Shown: piece by piece, positions 41,121 to 53,101 of the stretch
Layout of the letters: the number at the start of each line of letters is the position of its first letter
Numbering within the stretch: position 1 is the stretch's first letter
Assembly: GCA_963971575.1 (NCBI GenBank)
Contig: OZ020611.1
Coordinates: 52,647,466-52,711,465 of the forward strand
Reading direction: 5' to 3'
Length of the DNA: 64,000 nt
Origin: Liopterus haemorrhoidalis
Lineage: Eukaryota > Arthropoda > Insecta > Coleoptera > Dytiscidae
Made by a program: the position numbers and the translations under genes
The notes under the pieces: model-generated
Database searches by the model: none
What the model saw: the letters and a program-made list of their open reading frames with translations, nothing else
What the model was told of the DNA's origin: nothing

Positions 41121-44100
41121 AGCTAGTTTTCTGAAATTACAAAATCTTTCCTTTTAGCATATTCATAATAATAATATATATATATTTCGTATGAGACACA
41201 ACAACCAAGAATAATTACATTTAATGGTAACAAATTCACATTGAAATAAAATACATAAATACAATAAAGGAAATAAATAAATAAAAACAAAATGAAAATA
41301 AATAATATAAAATAATATAAAATAAAATAAATAATAAAATCAATAAATAAATAAATAAAATGCAATTACAGTAGATTTAGGTTACAGAGCTATATCTAGA
41401 TTAATCAACCATGCGGCAGCTGAGGGTGTGAGCATATATAGGTCTTCATCGCTCCCAGTGAAGCGGTATAAAGGACATTCCTTAACAATGTGTTGCATTG
41501 TTTGTATCGAAGCTCCACATTAGCACTTTGGGTCTTGTATATCCCCATTGATGCAACGTATCCGCACATAGGCTGTGTCCTGTCCGAATTCTATTTAATC
41601 TACACCAGAAGCGGCGAGGTAAATCAAAGCCTGCTGGTTTTTCAAGTGGTGTAAGATATTGTGTTGCAGTTTGGGGGGCGGTATTTTGCCACTTTGCATC
41701 CAAGTCTCTTACAGGTTGAAATTGTCCCTTAGTGTGGCATATGGAGCCTTTCTTGATTTTAATCTATTCCTAGGTAAATTATGTAGATCATCATGGATAG
41801 GCAACTTCTGCTCTCTGTTTTCATTAATGCCTGCCATTAGATTTGTTAATGCTTGCTGACGACGTAAATGTGGTGGGGCTATGTGGCTCAGGATTGGCAA
41901 GTATTCTTTGGGAGTAGATTTGACGGTTCCTGATATCATACGCATAGTATTGTTCAGTTGGGTATCTATCCTCTGTATGTGTGAGCTATTTAGCCATATA
42001 GGAGAACAATACTCCGCAGCTGAATATACTAAGGCTAAACTAGCTGTTAGTATTGTGTCCGCAGTGGCTCCCCAACTTGAACCAGCTAATTTTTGTATGA
42101 TATTATTCCTGGTCTGGATTTTAGCAGCTGCCGATACTAAGTGCTGCTTATATGTCAGTGACCGGTCGAGAGTAACTCCTAAGTATCTTGGATGTGGATT
42201 ATGGTTCAACACTCGACCATCAAAGTGGACTGAAAGTGTTTTTCTTGCTTCTCTGTTGTTTAGATGGAAACTGGATACTTCTGTTTTTGCCGGATTTGGA
42301 CATAATCTCCACTTTTGGAAGTATTCGTTTAAAGTGGCTAAGTCCTCAGTAAGTTTTTCTTCGGCTGTTCTGAAGTTATCGCTTTGAAAAGCTAAAGCTA
42401 TGTTGTCGGCGTACATAAATTTCCGGGAGTTGGTCTTGGGTATATCATAACAGTATAAGTTAAACAACAGAGGTGCAAGAACGGAACCCTGAGGCAGACC
42501 ATTATTTAAATGTCTGAGTCTACTAGATTCTCCATGTAGCTGTACCCGAAAAAGTCTGTCAGTAAGGATATTACTTATAAGATTGAATATTTTGGCACAC
42601 GGGATTACTTTAATAAGTTTATAGAGAAGTCCTTTTCTCCACACGGTATCATAGGCTGCAGTTAGGTCAATAAAAACTGTCGAAGTTTTGAGTTTTTTCT
42701 GAAACCCACACTCTATATGTGTTGTTAACGCTAAGACTTGGTCTGCACAACTGCGTTTCGCTCTAAATCCAGCTTGCTTAGGTGGAATTATTTCAGAGAT
42801 TGTTGGCGCGATTCGGTTGTGGATAAGTCGTTCCAAGACTTTATACGCTACACATAGGAGGGCAATCGGTCTGTAACTGGTGACTTCGTTAGCAAGCTTT
42901 CCAGGTTTCAGTATAGCAACAATGTTAGCTCTCTTAAAGGCTGATGGTAGTACTCCAGTATCCAGTATGTTAGAATAGAAGTCAGCAAGCCATTGTTTGG
43001 TTATAGATCCACAGTGCTTCAGGAATTCGGGAAATATGTTGTCTACCCCTGCAGATTTTCCTGATCTAGTTTTGGATATCGCTTCTTCTACTTCCTCCAA
43101 CTGAAAACTGGAGGAGAACTTGTTATTTGCTGTTGTCGATTTGACCGATTGTGTTAATTCCTTTTGGACGATTCTAGTATGTGTTTTGTGTGGGCGAACC
43201 TTGGAAAGTGATACGATCCTGCTGGCTAATTTATTTACTTCTATGGCTGGACTAGGTATTGGTAAAAATGAGGCTCCTCCAAGTCGTCTTAATAATCTCC
43301 AAGCCTTTCTGCTCGAATGCGTGAAGTTGGTGTTTTCCATTAGTACGTGCCATTTGTCCGTACGAGCTTTATCGAGACTTTGGAGAAGTTCCTTGGCTAT
43401 TTTAGGGTCGTTATAGTCATTATATTCCAGAAGTAACCTCGTGCTTTCTTCGTTCCAGCATGGAATATAATGCTTGCGATACCCTCGAGGAATACATTTC
43501 TTTGCAGTGTTTATGATTAATTTCACAAATTCATCATAGTTCTTGCTAATAGGTGGAATATGGGCAATGTTTTCATCAAGATTTTTACTAAACTTGTCCC
43601 AGTTCGCTCGGTTGAAGTTCCATCGTGGCTTTGGAATAGATTTGATCAAAGGGATTTTTATTCCAATTTCACAAATGGCTGGTCTATGCTGACTATTTGG
43701 GAAGGCTTGGTCGATTCTCCTACTTATTGTTAAAGGGTTAAGTTCTTCATCCCTTGTTACAAAGTATAGGTCAGGTGAATAATCTTGTCGCCATCTAGCT
43801 GAATGAAAGGTGCCTCTGTCTTTGGGGTCGAACACAAGGTAAAGATTTTGACATTCCATCCAGTTCGTGAGCTTGATGCCATTGTTATCAGAGACTGGGT
43901 ATTTCCATGAAGTGTGGTGGCTGTTAAAATCTTCAGCATAAATTGCTGGGTGTGGATATTGAGGTAAAACGTAAGTTTGCCAATCAACTAGTAGAGGTTT
44001 ATATATGTTACTTATATGTAGATCTCCCAGTTTAATAGTTATTTCAGATATCCCTAAATTGTTCTGGCAAGAAACTATTGCAGCGTCTTTAAGATCTTTT

Positions 44101-44440
44101 TGTATGTAAGTTGCTATACCATGTTAAAGATGGTTAACATGTGATAACCGTGTATGCGAGCCCTGGTTGATAGATGTTCAGATTGACAGTGGGTTTCTTG
44201 GATAAGGACCACATCTATTTTGTTATCTTTTAAAACGTTTTCCATATAATCACATTTGCTTCCACTGATTCCTTCAATATTGCATTGCCAGATGCGGACT
44301 GAGGACCTTATATTTTTGGTCATTTGATTGCCATGGCAGCGATTTAAATTATGTCTATGAGGCATCGTATAGTAATGAAGATGATAATAATAATAATAAT
44401 AGCTTGGTGTCTTGTTTGCTCTGTTCAATTAGGGGACCCA
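41121..44440 (-). mobile_element. LINE C: Jockey/CR1-type non-LTR retrotransposon, broken
   Basis: Leftward element with endonuclease (about 44428-43860), reverse transcriptase (43859-41709) and C-terminal region (41703-41482), then an A/T-rich tail of AAATA repeats (41270-41360 region). No RNase H domain. The 5' end is not defined; GC-rich sequence near 44430-44480 may be its leader. Frameshifts divide endonuclease, RT and C-terminus. Confidence 0.8.
41482..44428 (-). pseudogene. LINE C ORF2: endonuclease and reverse transcriptase
   Basis: The endonuclease begins RIWQCNIEGISGSKCDYMEN and VVLIQETHC, with frame changes before LYLVFDPKDRGTFHSARW (43859). The RT has TSYRPIALLCVAYKVLERL, KQAGFRAKRSCADQVL, VFIDLTAAYDTVW, NGLPQGSVLAPLLF and KFMYADNIAL. 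The last is YADN instead of the catalytic YADD, so an essential aspartate is changed. After a stop at 41709 the C-terminal piece continues in another frame: DLPRRFWCRLNRIRTGHSL and LHQWGYTR. The 716-codon RT frame is otherwise unbroken. Dead by the active-site change and at least two frameshifts. Confidence 0.85.
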
Positions 44441-45048
44441 GGAGGCACGTGCAGCGCGAGGCCACGGACGTGAACAGACTTACCTCCGTTTACATATAAG
44501 GACGACACATAAAAAGACACATAGTTGAGGAACATTGACAAGCATAATAATAATAAAACTGTTCGATTTGCGTATTTAAAATACCACTACCCGTGATATT
44601 TCGCAGACGCGCAGGTTTCAATATATTTCGTAAAGAAATAATACACTTTTATTGAGACCATAATTCTTTAATTCATTAATGCAAAATTTAGAAAAATTAC
44701 ACAAAAAACTTGGTCAAACTGTTTGACAAAATAAAAATAACAACTACTATTATCTGTCATTTGTCATCTGTTATCTGACATTTGTCATCTGTCATCTGCC
44801 AATGCAAAATATAATCTTATCTAATATGATTCCATACAAGGAATATAATTAGTCTCCAACAAAAACTCTTTGAATTACCTTGTTAAGGTTTCACCCAAGA
44901 TTTCTAAATTATCAAGAACAAATTATAAATGCCATATTATCTGTCTCATTTTGTAATACGTATTATTATTATTACAACTGAATGGAATGCGGAACTAACA
45001 AACCACAATACCGAAAATGCTGATGCAGGGGTTGACAACATTTATTGT
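44441..45048. other. gene-free stretch
   Basis: CATCTGT/CATTTGT microsatellite-like run at about 44753-44800. Nothing else supported. Confidence 0.4.
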
Positions 45049-45260
45049 ATAATTTATACAATACTTGATGATTGCGTGCCAAAAACCAGGTCGCTGCCAA
45101 CATCAAAATAAAAATAAGACACCTAGATTACCTAAAAAAATGTGAGTCCAACATCTCCACAAACCCAAACCAGTTTTGGTCGTACTATCAACACACTTAA
45201 ACCAAGATCCTCTATAGGGAAGAAGACCTTATTCCTAATATATAATCAAAGCCTGTGCAC
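45049..45260 (+). pseudogene. LINE scrap (endonuclease-RT linker)
   Basis: YTILDDCVPKTRSLP followed in changing frames by NPNQFWSYY, a pattern typical of the region between endonuclease and RT in Jockey/CR1 LINEs. Very short and broken. Confidence 0.35.
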
Positions 45261-45564
45261 ATGCCTAAGTGAAACCATTGCATTATTTATTCAATACATG
45301 TATATTACTATATAATAACATGTAATTATTATCATTGAGTCTGTTAATTTGTTCATTATTCTGTCCAGACATTGCGACAAGCTTCAGCTTAGTGATGCTG
45401 GACAGAATGATAAAAAAATAGTATATATAAATAAAATTGTAATAAGTATAAAAATTAGGTCTAAGAAATTATAATAGGTTTTAGAAATATATTTTCTTAT
45501 TTACATTTGTAACATAGATCAATGAAAAAAATGTAAATAAAGTTATTAAGTTATATATTATTAA
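45261..45564. other. gene-free stretch
   Basis: CATTATTCTGTCCAG and CTGGACAGAATGAT (about 45355-45412) form an inverted pair with a ~25-base loop. It ends in the TAA duplication of the Harbinger. Confidence 0.4.
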
Positions 45565-46334
45565 GGGCCGGTTTCTAGAAGCTCAGTAAACTATAAGCTA
45601 ATGGTCAACTACGGTTGCCTTAGTAAACTGTTGCAGGAACAAAAAAACAATCCAAAGTTAACCACAAGTCAACTATGCATAGTTTACTTCGCATTTGACG
45701 TGAGTTCAACCAAGGCTTCCTTGGTTAAGTGTTGCACAAACGTTGGTCACGACTTGAACTCGCGTCAAACAATTGAATTTTTCTGACTATACCTTGACCA
45801 CAGTTTAACTACGATTTACGTCAATATTCGGTTTTTTCATAAATTTTATTTTCATAATTTCGGGGCTAAATAAGAGAAAAAAGTAATTTAATTAAGAAGA
45901 CGGTAAATTAAATTCTTAATTTGTGTTTTAAAATGAAAATGCACCTAACTATTATTAATGAATGTGACTTTAATATAACATAACCTACAAAATTTCCTTA
46001 TAAATTCAAAATCAATTTTTAATTTGATATTTCAATAACGTTATAATATAATTGTAAAAGAAATATTAAATACATGAATAATTTATATATATTTATTTTG
46101 TACCACTGTAAATAAATATTAAATACATATATAATCATTATATATTTACATATTTTAATTATTCGTACATAATTCTAGATTTCTATTATTGTTTTTTCCT
46201 TATCCTATTTGAGCAATAGAAAAATTTCAACTTCCAGCCTATGTTCTTTGCCCTCAACAGAAGATATGGAATAAGATTCTTCAGACGGCGAAAAAAGGCT
46301 TTAGTGAAGTACTAATTTTATATCATACAAGTAC

Positions 46335-46600
46335 TCGGAGCAATAGATTATACACCTATTCCAATTCAGTCACCTGGTGCACTTATCAACAATTTTTCCT
46401 GATACTACCTTTGAATACACATACAAGAGTAGAGAAAAATTCTAACAGGGCCCATGTTGCAACAGGAATGGCAATTAATATTGACTGTGTCCTAACGACA
46501 ATTATATCTTGTGCCGTTTTACATAATTTTTGTATACAACAGCATGATACGATAGAAATTCCTGTAGAACTATTGCAGAGCGATGAACCAAATATTTGAG
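46335..46600 (+). pseudogene. Harbinger transposase remnants
   Basis: VLGAIDYTPIPIQSPGAL (about 46333-46386) is the first catalytic aspartate motif of the HARBI1-type nuclease. NTHTRVEKNSNRAHVA and CAVLHNFCIQQHD (46411-46560) are its C-terminal motif. The middle with the other acidic residues is deleted, and the parts lie in different frames. Confidence 0.7.
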
Positions 46601-46937
46601 AGGGTAATGATACCAATGTGGCTGTACATAGTGCATTAATCCAAACAGTTATTGGTGTACCCTAAACAAATTAATACAATATAATGTAATAATTAAAAGA
46701 AAACCACTTTATTATTTTTTATAGTTTAATTTTTTTATTAATTCTAATTCAATTTATATTTAAGTTGTTATAATTTGTTGTTTCCATCGGTATCAACACT
46801 ATATCAGTACTACATCGAAAACTGTATTTTTCAAGAAACCAGCTCCTAAACAGATACTGAAGAGCGTACATTTAATTCACAAATGTTCTTTTTAGTTTGT
46901 TTATTATTATTATTTTTTTTTAAATTAAAATACAAAT

Positions 46938-47219
46938 ATTTAATTTGTTTTGTGTCTCTTCACGCAACTTGAGTTAAATTCATCTGTAATCTGGTACCAA
47001 ATTTTCTTTCTTTTGAATTGTTCAATTATCACATTTTTGTATTCAGTAATATGGGAATATCTGAAAAATGATAAATACAAATTTTAGGTTATGTTTTAAG
47101 AATAGTTTAAAAATATTTAGATTTCAAAAGAAATAAAAATATATGTATACTTACTTACCGACAATATCTAGAAAAATGTTTTTATCGGTGTTGGTAAAGT
47201 CTGGTATTCGTGAATACAT
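46938..47219 (-). pseudogene. Harbinger Myb/SANT-like DNA-binding protein, two-exon remnant
   Basis: Exon 1 (47155-47219) reads MYSRIPDFTNTDKNIFLDIV to a GTAAGT donor. Exon 2 (from 47060 down, after TTTTTCAG) continues in phase YSHITEYKNVIIEQFKRKKI and WYQITDEFNSS, then stops. The order of hydrophobic and Trp residues is that of the Myb/SANT-like domain (first two helices and start of the third) used by Harbinger accessory proteins to bind transposon ends. The C-terminal part is lost. Splice sites are inferred from consensus and phase. Confidence 0.55.
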
Positions 47220-47443
47220 TTTTTTAGTTCGTTTTAAAACGTTTTAATTCTTTATAGCTGATTACTGTCACTTCAAGTACAGTTCACATTAGCAAAAAAT
47301 ATCTGTGCATAGTAAACCAATTGTTCGATTGACCAAGCTTTAAAAAATGTTTATGCAACGCAAAATAAAGTTGACCATTAGTCAGACTTGACCATTAGTC
47401 AGTTGTTACCATAGTTAACTGACTTTTCAGAAACCGGCCCTAA

Positions 47444-48029
47444 GTAACTAACAGGGAAAGAACATTTTTTGTTGTATATTGACAATACATTTATAATATT
47501 ATCATAGTATTGGTTCACACGGATACACCAAAGTTTGTTTACACCACAACAGTCACCAAAGTAACCAGATCTAGTTTCGTATTACAAATTGAGACGGATT
47601 ATACCTCATTATTCTCTTATTATTTGGCGTCAAATTTCTATACTACCTTTAGCTTATTCTTTACTTAACCTTTGCAATGATATCGGAAAATTTATTTGCA
47701 TCTTGCAGGATGTTTTCCTGCCCTTGCTATTAGTTTTAACGTACTTTATCCAAATTCATTATAGAACATTTCAACTTCTACGCATCACTGTGGCTCACCA
47801 TAATATGGGTACGCAACGTTTTGGGGTTAATTATGTTTTTACAGTTTAATTATAATAAAGCACTTGTGTTTTCCATTTTAAAAACTCTTGTCACCCAATT
47901 TTGACATTTCAATTTATTTTTGCAACTGTCAATCTTCTGTCATTTTTATTTTTTCAATCATTTTCAAAATATTTTATGTATGGAGCAACAAAAACTGGCC
48001 AAAATTAGTTGCAGGTGTAGGCATCCCAC
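47444..48029. other. gene-free stretch
   Basis: No supported gene; no element end recognised. Confidence 0.4.
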
Positions 48030-49175
48030 TTCTGATGGTAGAACGCTTTATAGCGTTTATGATAACATCAATTAAAACACACAAATCCAAACACATAAAG
48101 TCCATTTACCGTTCCTTTAAAATGACGTCACAGTTGAAAAACTCACCTTGTTGCCAATTCGTAAACTGTCAAAAAAAGTTAGGTTATATCGAACAACTTC
48201 TAAAAATATATTGAAAACCTTTATTTCCTATGGAGGAAAGCAATATCTCAAAAAATGTTGCTACGATCAAGCTAAAATTTTATATCTAATACTCTTTTAT
48301 GAGTTTTAAAAAACCCTTAAATTTTGGACTCAAACGCTCTGTTAGAAATGGTAGTTTATTAAGGTACCATTGCAATTTTTAAAAATTTACTCTACCAATA
48401 TCTCGAAAACTTGCTACGATCAAGCTAAAATTTTATATCTACAACTCTTTTATGAGTTTTAAAAAACCCTAAAATTTTGGTCTCAATCGCTTTGTAAGAA
48501 ATGATAGTTTACAAAGGTACCATTGCAGTTTTTAAAAATTAACTCGACCAATATCTCGAAAACTATTACTACGATCAAGCTAAAATTTGATATCTACTAC
48601 TCTTTTATGAGTTTTAAAAAACCCTTAAATTTTAGTCATAATTACTCTGTTAGAACTGGTAGTTTACAAAGGTATCCCTTTCATGTAATTTTATATTAAT
48701 AGTGTCGACAGTAACATGCTCTCCTAAAATCAAATTAATTATCATTCAAAATAATTAATAAGAGACAAAACCATCCTTTGAGCACGGCTACTAAGAGCTT
48801 TGGACATTTTTATTACAGTAAAATTAAAAAAAAATAAAATATAACCTCACTTAATAAGCACTTAAATGTCAACCTGACAAATAACGACTGAACAATCCAA
48901 TTACAAACTGACAACATTGGAAATATTTACTCAACATTAAATAAATAAATATACTAACTGAGTTATGGATTGATGTTGATTAAAACATATCATAACGTTG
49001 GTACTTAAATTAACCAAGTGTGACGTCATCTCATATTTATTGTGAATGGAGTTTATAAGCATTTGTTACTACGTCTATGTACAATCTGTCACATATATCT
49101 CATTAGGTTATGGTTACTAACGTAACATATTACAAAGGACTTCCAAGAACTAGATCTGATCGTTACATGTATTAT
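48030..49175. repeat. dispersed repeat, long form, with internal tandem array
   Basis: Both ends match the short form at 39475-39660. Between them, about 48240-48675 holds three units of 140-155 bases with CCAATATCTCGAAAAC, TACGATCAAGCTAAAATTTT, CTCTTTTATGAGTTTTAAAA and GTTTACAAAGGTACCATTGC. No coding frame. TATAGCG inside AACGCTTTATAGCGTT can form a hairpin. Confidence 0.65.
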
Positions 49176-49436
49176 TGGACTCTCCCAAGCCAAAAATCTG
49201 AGTGCGCCCCTGTTCTAGGCAAAAGACATTTAATTACATCTTTCATAGATAGGCCCGCTTTGCACAACACATATATATGATCTGACAAGTTGCATTAATC
49301 CTTCCAGTCGTGATTGTTATTTGTTCCAATTAGTTAATTGTTTTCTTGGATTTTTTTCTTAACATTTTTAGTTTCTTGTGACTTTAGTAAAGATTTATGA
49401 TTTTATATTGGTTTTTCGAGATCATACCTTTGCAAG

Positions 49437-50087
49437 TAGAGATGGGAATTTCGACTCAGTTTGCGAAACCGGATCAGTGGAGGTCGTTCAGTTTGCTAAT
49501 CCGGCTCATTGATCCGGCTAAGTAAACATGTTCCCGAGACACAGGTTGGTCAGTTGTCGGTCGTTCGTTCAATACGGTTGTTGATATGCAATATGTAGGT
49601 AGAACGTCGGTCAGCCGGCTCTTGCATTATATGAACAAGATAAATAAATAAAAATCTATAGAAACGAATTATCTGACATTTTTACCGGGTTAATAGTAAA
49701 CAAACAATTCACTTTATGTAGCTACTGTATTTTAAACTAGATGTGTTAAGTTTATGGCGATGTTTATTACCCTTATAAATCGGACATCTGGAATTTGGGC
49801 AATATTTTTAATATTTTTATATAGTATGTTTGTAAGAAAGTATAGAATAAGCCTATTAGTTTCAAATAGACTGCCCTACAAATTGATGACAAAATACACT
49901 TTATGATAATACATTACAAGGCGAGTTCTCGCGAAGTTCAACATGACATCGATCCTGATCCGCATCACAATCACCCGATCAATCGTATCCTTGAAACTAT
50001 GCATTTCAATTTGGTGAACCGTGTCACTTCGGTCAGTGTACTGAGCCGGCTCAGTGAGCCGGTTCGTTAATAAACGACCCATCTCTA
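49437..50087. mobile_element. hAT-type MITE (651 bp)
   Basis: Inverted ends TAGAGATGGG with perfect 8-bp duplications TTTGCAAG at 49429-49436 and 50088-50095, diagnostic of hAT insertion. Subterminal CCGGCTCA/TGAGCCGG motifs recur near both ends and could bind transposase. No coding capacity. Confidence 0.9.
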
Positions 50088-50179
50088 TTTGCAAGCATTA
50101 TCGTGTGAAGCGTAAAATAACCATCGAAAGTTACTCAAACCTAAGTACAACGACATACAGTAGCGTGCCGTTAAATATA

Positions 50180-51775
50180 CAGTCCCTGCTCAAATTATTA
50201 GACTCGCTTCCCAAATCTAAGTTTTTATACCAATTTTTATTTATAATATTGGTGTAAATAATAATTTATAAAGAACTATTATGTTACAAAATATTTATTA
50301 TAAAAAACACAGATATTATTTATTGTAAAAGAAAAAAATATATATTTGGTTAAACCGCCTTTCGCTGCCAGTAGAGCAGCAACCCTTCTTGGCATACTGT
50401 CGATACAATTTATTGCCGTTTGTTTCAATTTTTCATTGTGGTTCTAATGGTGGATAATCCTCTCTATGAGCTGATGTTTTGTTGTTATGGTTTCTTTGGC
50501 AAGTTCTCTTTTTAAGCACTTCCAAACATTTTCGATCGGATTCATGTCCGGTGAGTTGTCCGCCCATGGCAAAAGTGGAATCTGCTTATCTTCTAAAAAA
50601 ACTTGAATAGATTTTGCTGTATGGCATGGTGCTCCATCCTGCATAAAGATTTTCCTGCCATTTCCAAACCATTCCTGCATCTGAGGAAGGAGTTTGGTTT
50701 CCAAAACCTTTTTGTATTGGTCTTGTCGCATCATTCCTTCGACCATATATAAGTGTCCCATACCTTTTCCGCTGATGACGGACCATACCATTACTGACAC
50801 AGGATGTTTAACAGTTTTTACGACACAATCATTATTATATTTTTCGACTGGCCGATGCCTGACAAACTGTGCCTTATCATCCAATATTTGATAAGTGAAT
50901 TCATCACTAAAGCATGTCTGTAATAGGGTAAAAAATTAAATAAAAAGAAAAATTAAAGGATTAAATCAAATTACTATACGCCAGTCATCAACAGTTAAAT
51001 GCTTATGAGCAGTTGCCCAAGTAAGTCCCTTCTGAATCATGCTTGGTGTCAGTTTTGGCTTTTAAATAGGTCTACGACATTTAAACCCAACATTGTAGAA
51101 ATTTCGTTTTACTGTGGCAAGTGACACGTTACAGCCAGCATCTTTAATTTTTTTTTTTTTTTAATAGTGACGTGGCTTCCCTTTCGATATTCCATAGCAA
51201 TATTTTGGAATATCCTTTTCTCCCTGGCAGTTACAATTTTCTGCCACACCTCCCTTGCCGAGCTGCATCAAAGACTTGTTTGATTTCAGTTTTTCCTAGA
51301 TAAGGCGTACTAAGGCTTGTGATACTCCACACCTTGCTGCTACCTGACATTGGCTAAACTCGGTGTTTTCTAATAAAGCTTTAATAGCACCCTTTTGTTG
51401 TTCTGTAAGATCTTTGGACCTCCCCATCTTAAAAATATAACACAATTTTTACTCAATTTTTTAAATTAATATTTCAAGATATGAATTTAACAAATGTTTA
51501 AAATCATAACCTAATATGTATTACAACTATATTATTTATAATTAACCACTTACCTTGACAAAATAACTTCGTAAACGTAAAAAATTAAATCTTTTATACA
51601 ACACTGTAAGTGTCTAATCTATAACCATCACAATTATTTGTAATTATATGAAGAAAACTATATATTATCCACTATTTTCTGTATCTAAATTTTTAATATG
51701 TTATTAGGCAATCCTAATATTACAAAAGTATTAAGGTTTGCATACGCTAATATGTGATAATGTGAGCCGGGACTG
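50180..51775 (-). mobile_element. Tc1-like DNA transposon, near full length
   Basis: Ends CAGTCCCTGCTCA / CAGTCCCGGCTCA, flanked by TA on both sides (50178-50179, 51776-51777). 1,596 bp, the usual Tc1 size. The transposase is read leftward but frameshifted. Confidence 0.9.
50444..51426 (-). pseudogene. Tc1-like transposase with a 57-nt intron, frameshifted
   Basis: Start ATG 51426, MGRSKDLTEQQKGAIKALL, with helix-turn-helix VAARCGVSQALV, then stops and frame changes around 51130-51360. Near the core, HLTVDDWRI is followed by a GT-AG intron (50918-50974) that joins in phase to TCFSDEFTYQILDDKAQF. Without removing it the frame would stop at once. The catalytic parts MVWSVISGKGMGH, FMQDGAPCHTAK and DNSPDMNPIENVWKCLK fit the DD34E group. 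The 3' part is open for 146 codons. Not functional because of the 5' breaks. Confidence 0.8.
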
Positions 51776-51777
51776 TA

Positions 51778-53065
51778 TTATTTGGGTTATTCCCTGTGTA
51801 TCTATTATTTTGAATTAACTTCTCCACGTCTATGTGTTAACTTGGCCTTTAAGCACGTGTGTTTGTTATTATCTGGCCTATAGACTAGACTAGATGAATC
51901 TAGGTGAAATATCTCGATTTCAACATTCCTTTCGACAAAATAACGTAAGTTTGACGCTCCAAAGGTGCAATTGCTTTCGTTTTTGTCTCAAGTATTTTTT
52001 ACTGGAAAAGACATTCGCGTGAGCATTTTTCTTGTGCAGGTATGTCACCGAACCGGATGGAAGCGTTAGCCAGGCGTAGCCGATAAAATATATCTAAGGA
52101 AAGCGGCTGGAAACTTAAACTTAGATATTTGTTCCAAAAGTCTAAGAAAGCCTAAGTTGCAATCACTATTTAACGCTATATTTAAAAGCGTCGTGCTTTA
52201 TGGTGTCGAAGTATGGAAATGAACAGGGCCGTGCAGTGATATTTTGGCGCCTGGAGCAGAAATTCTTACAAGGCGCCTTTATACTGAGGTAACAAATTAT
52301 TGAGGCTTCCAACTTATTACGAATGCAATGCCCCCCACTCCCCAATAAAAGTATCTACTCACCATTTTTTATATACGTTTGTATTTCAAGATTTTATTCA
52401 AAGTTTCACTGAAACACCCCTTTATATAAGGAAACATTATTTCTGCAACTTCGTTTTTTCGGCAACATAATAAATTTTAAGGGTAACGAAATTAATAAAT
52501 AAATATTACTACCCTAATAATATTTATTATTAAAGTCATACACTAACACTAACTGCAAAAGACATCTTACTACTGACTAAACACTGAAAAATATTTCACT
52601 CACTAAACGTGATTATCGTGGGACATATTGTTAGGTGCAATAAGGAATATTAAAGAAGTTTTTCTTCTTTATAAAGAATAATATAACAAATAATAAATAT
52701 AATATTTATTAACTAGTAGTTCATTAAAAGCTGATATATCAAAAGTAATATTAACTACGAGTCGTGTGCGTCCTGGAAGTTAGTTGAGAAATTATTAAAT
52801 TTAATAAAGCATTATTTGAAAATAATATAGAAATGTATGAAATATGAACCGTAATACAGCAATTTGTAACTGAAAATCGAAATTAATTTAAACACAAGTT
52901 AAATTAAAATCAGTTTAGAAAACATTAATCATTGCCTACGGTTATTATTATTATTATTATTATTATCAATTTATAATGCTCTATGATGCCTTTTAAAAGA
53001 ACGTCCTATAGATATATCATCGAAGGATGATATATCTATACAACCAATTTCTTAAAGCTCTAGGA
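51778..53065. other. gene-free stretch with a LINE scrap
   Basis: About 52090-52225 (plus) reads LRKPKLQSLFNAIFKSVVLY and GVEVWK, like the thumb region of LINE reverse transcriptases (SVLLYGAEVW). The CAGGGCCGTGC at 52227 looks like a hAT end but no partner was found. A TTA microsatellite lies near 52945-52965. Rest unassigned. Confidence 0.4.
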
Positions 53066-53101
53066 TTACAACCAATTTCTGAAAGCTTAGTTAACTATAA
53101 C

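Larger units (their letters stand above)
45565..47440. mobile_element. PIF/Harbinger DNA transposon, decayed
   Basis: Inverted ends GGGCCGGTTTCT(AG/GA)A with 3-bp TAA duplications at 45562-45564 and 47441-47443, as usual for Harbinger. 1,876 bp. Inside, transposase scraps on the plus strand and a Myb-like exon pair on the minus strand keep the convergent two-gene layout of autonomous Harbingers. GGTCAACTACGG/ACTAATGGTCAA motifs recur near both ends. Confidence 0.85.

Noticed and set aside
41881..42387. Plus-strand frame of 168 codons
   Set aside because: Antisense shadow of the LINE C reverse transcriptase.
47589..48214. Plus-strand frames as host genes
   Set aside because: Low-complexity, no domain, end inside the dispersed repeat.
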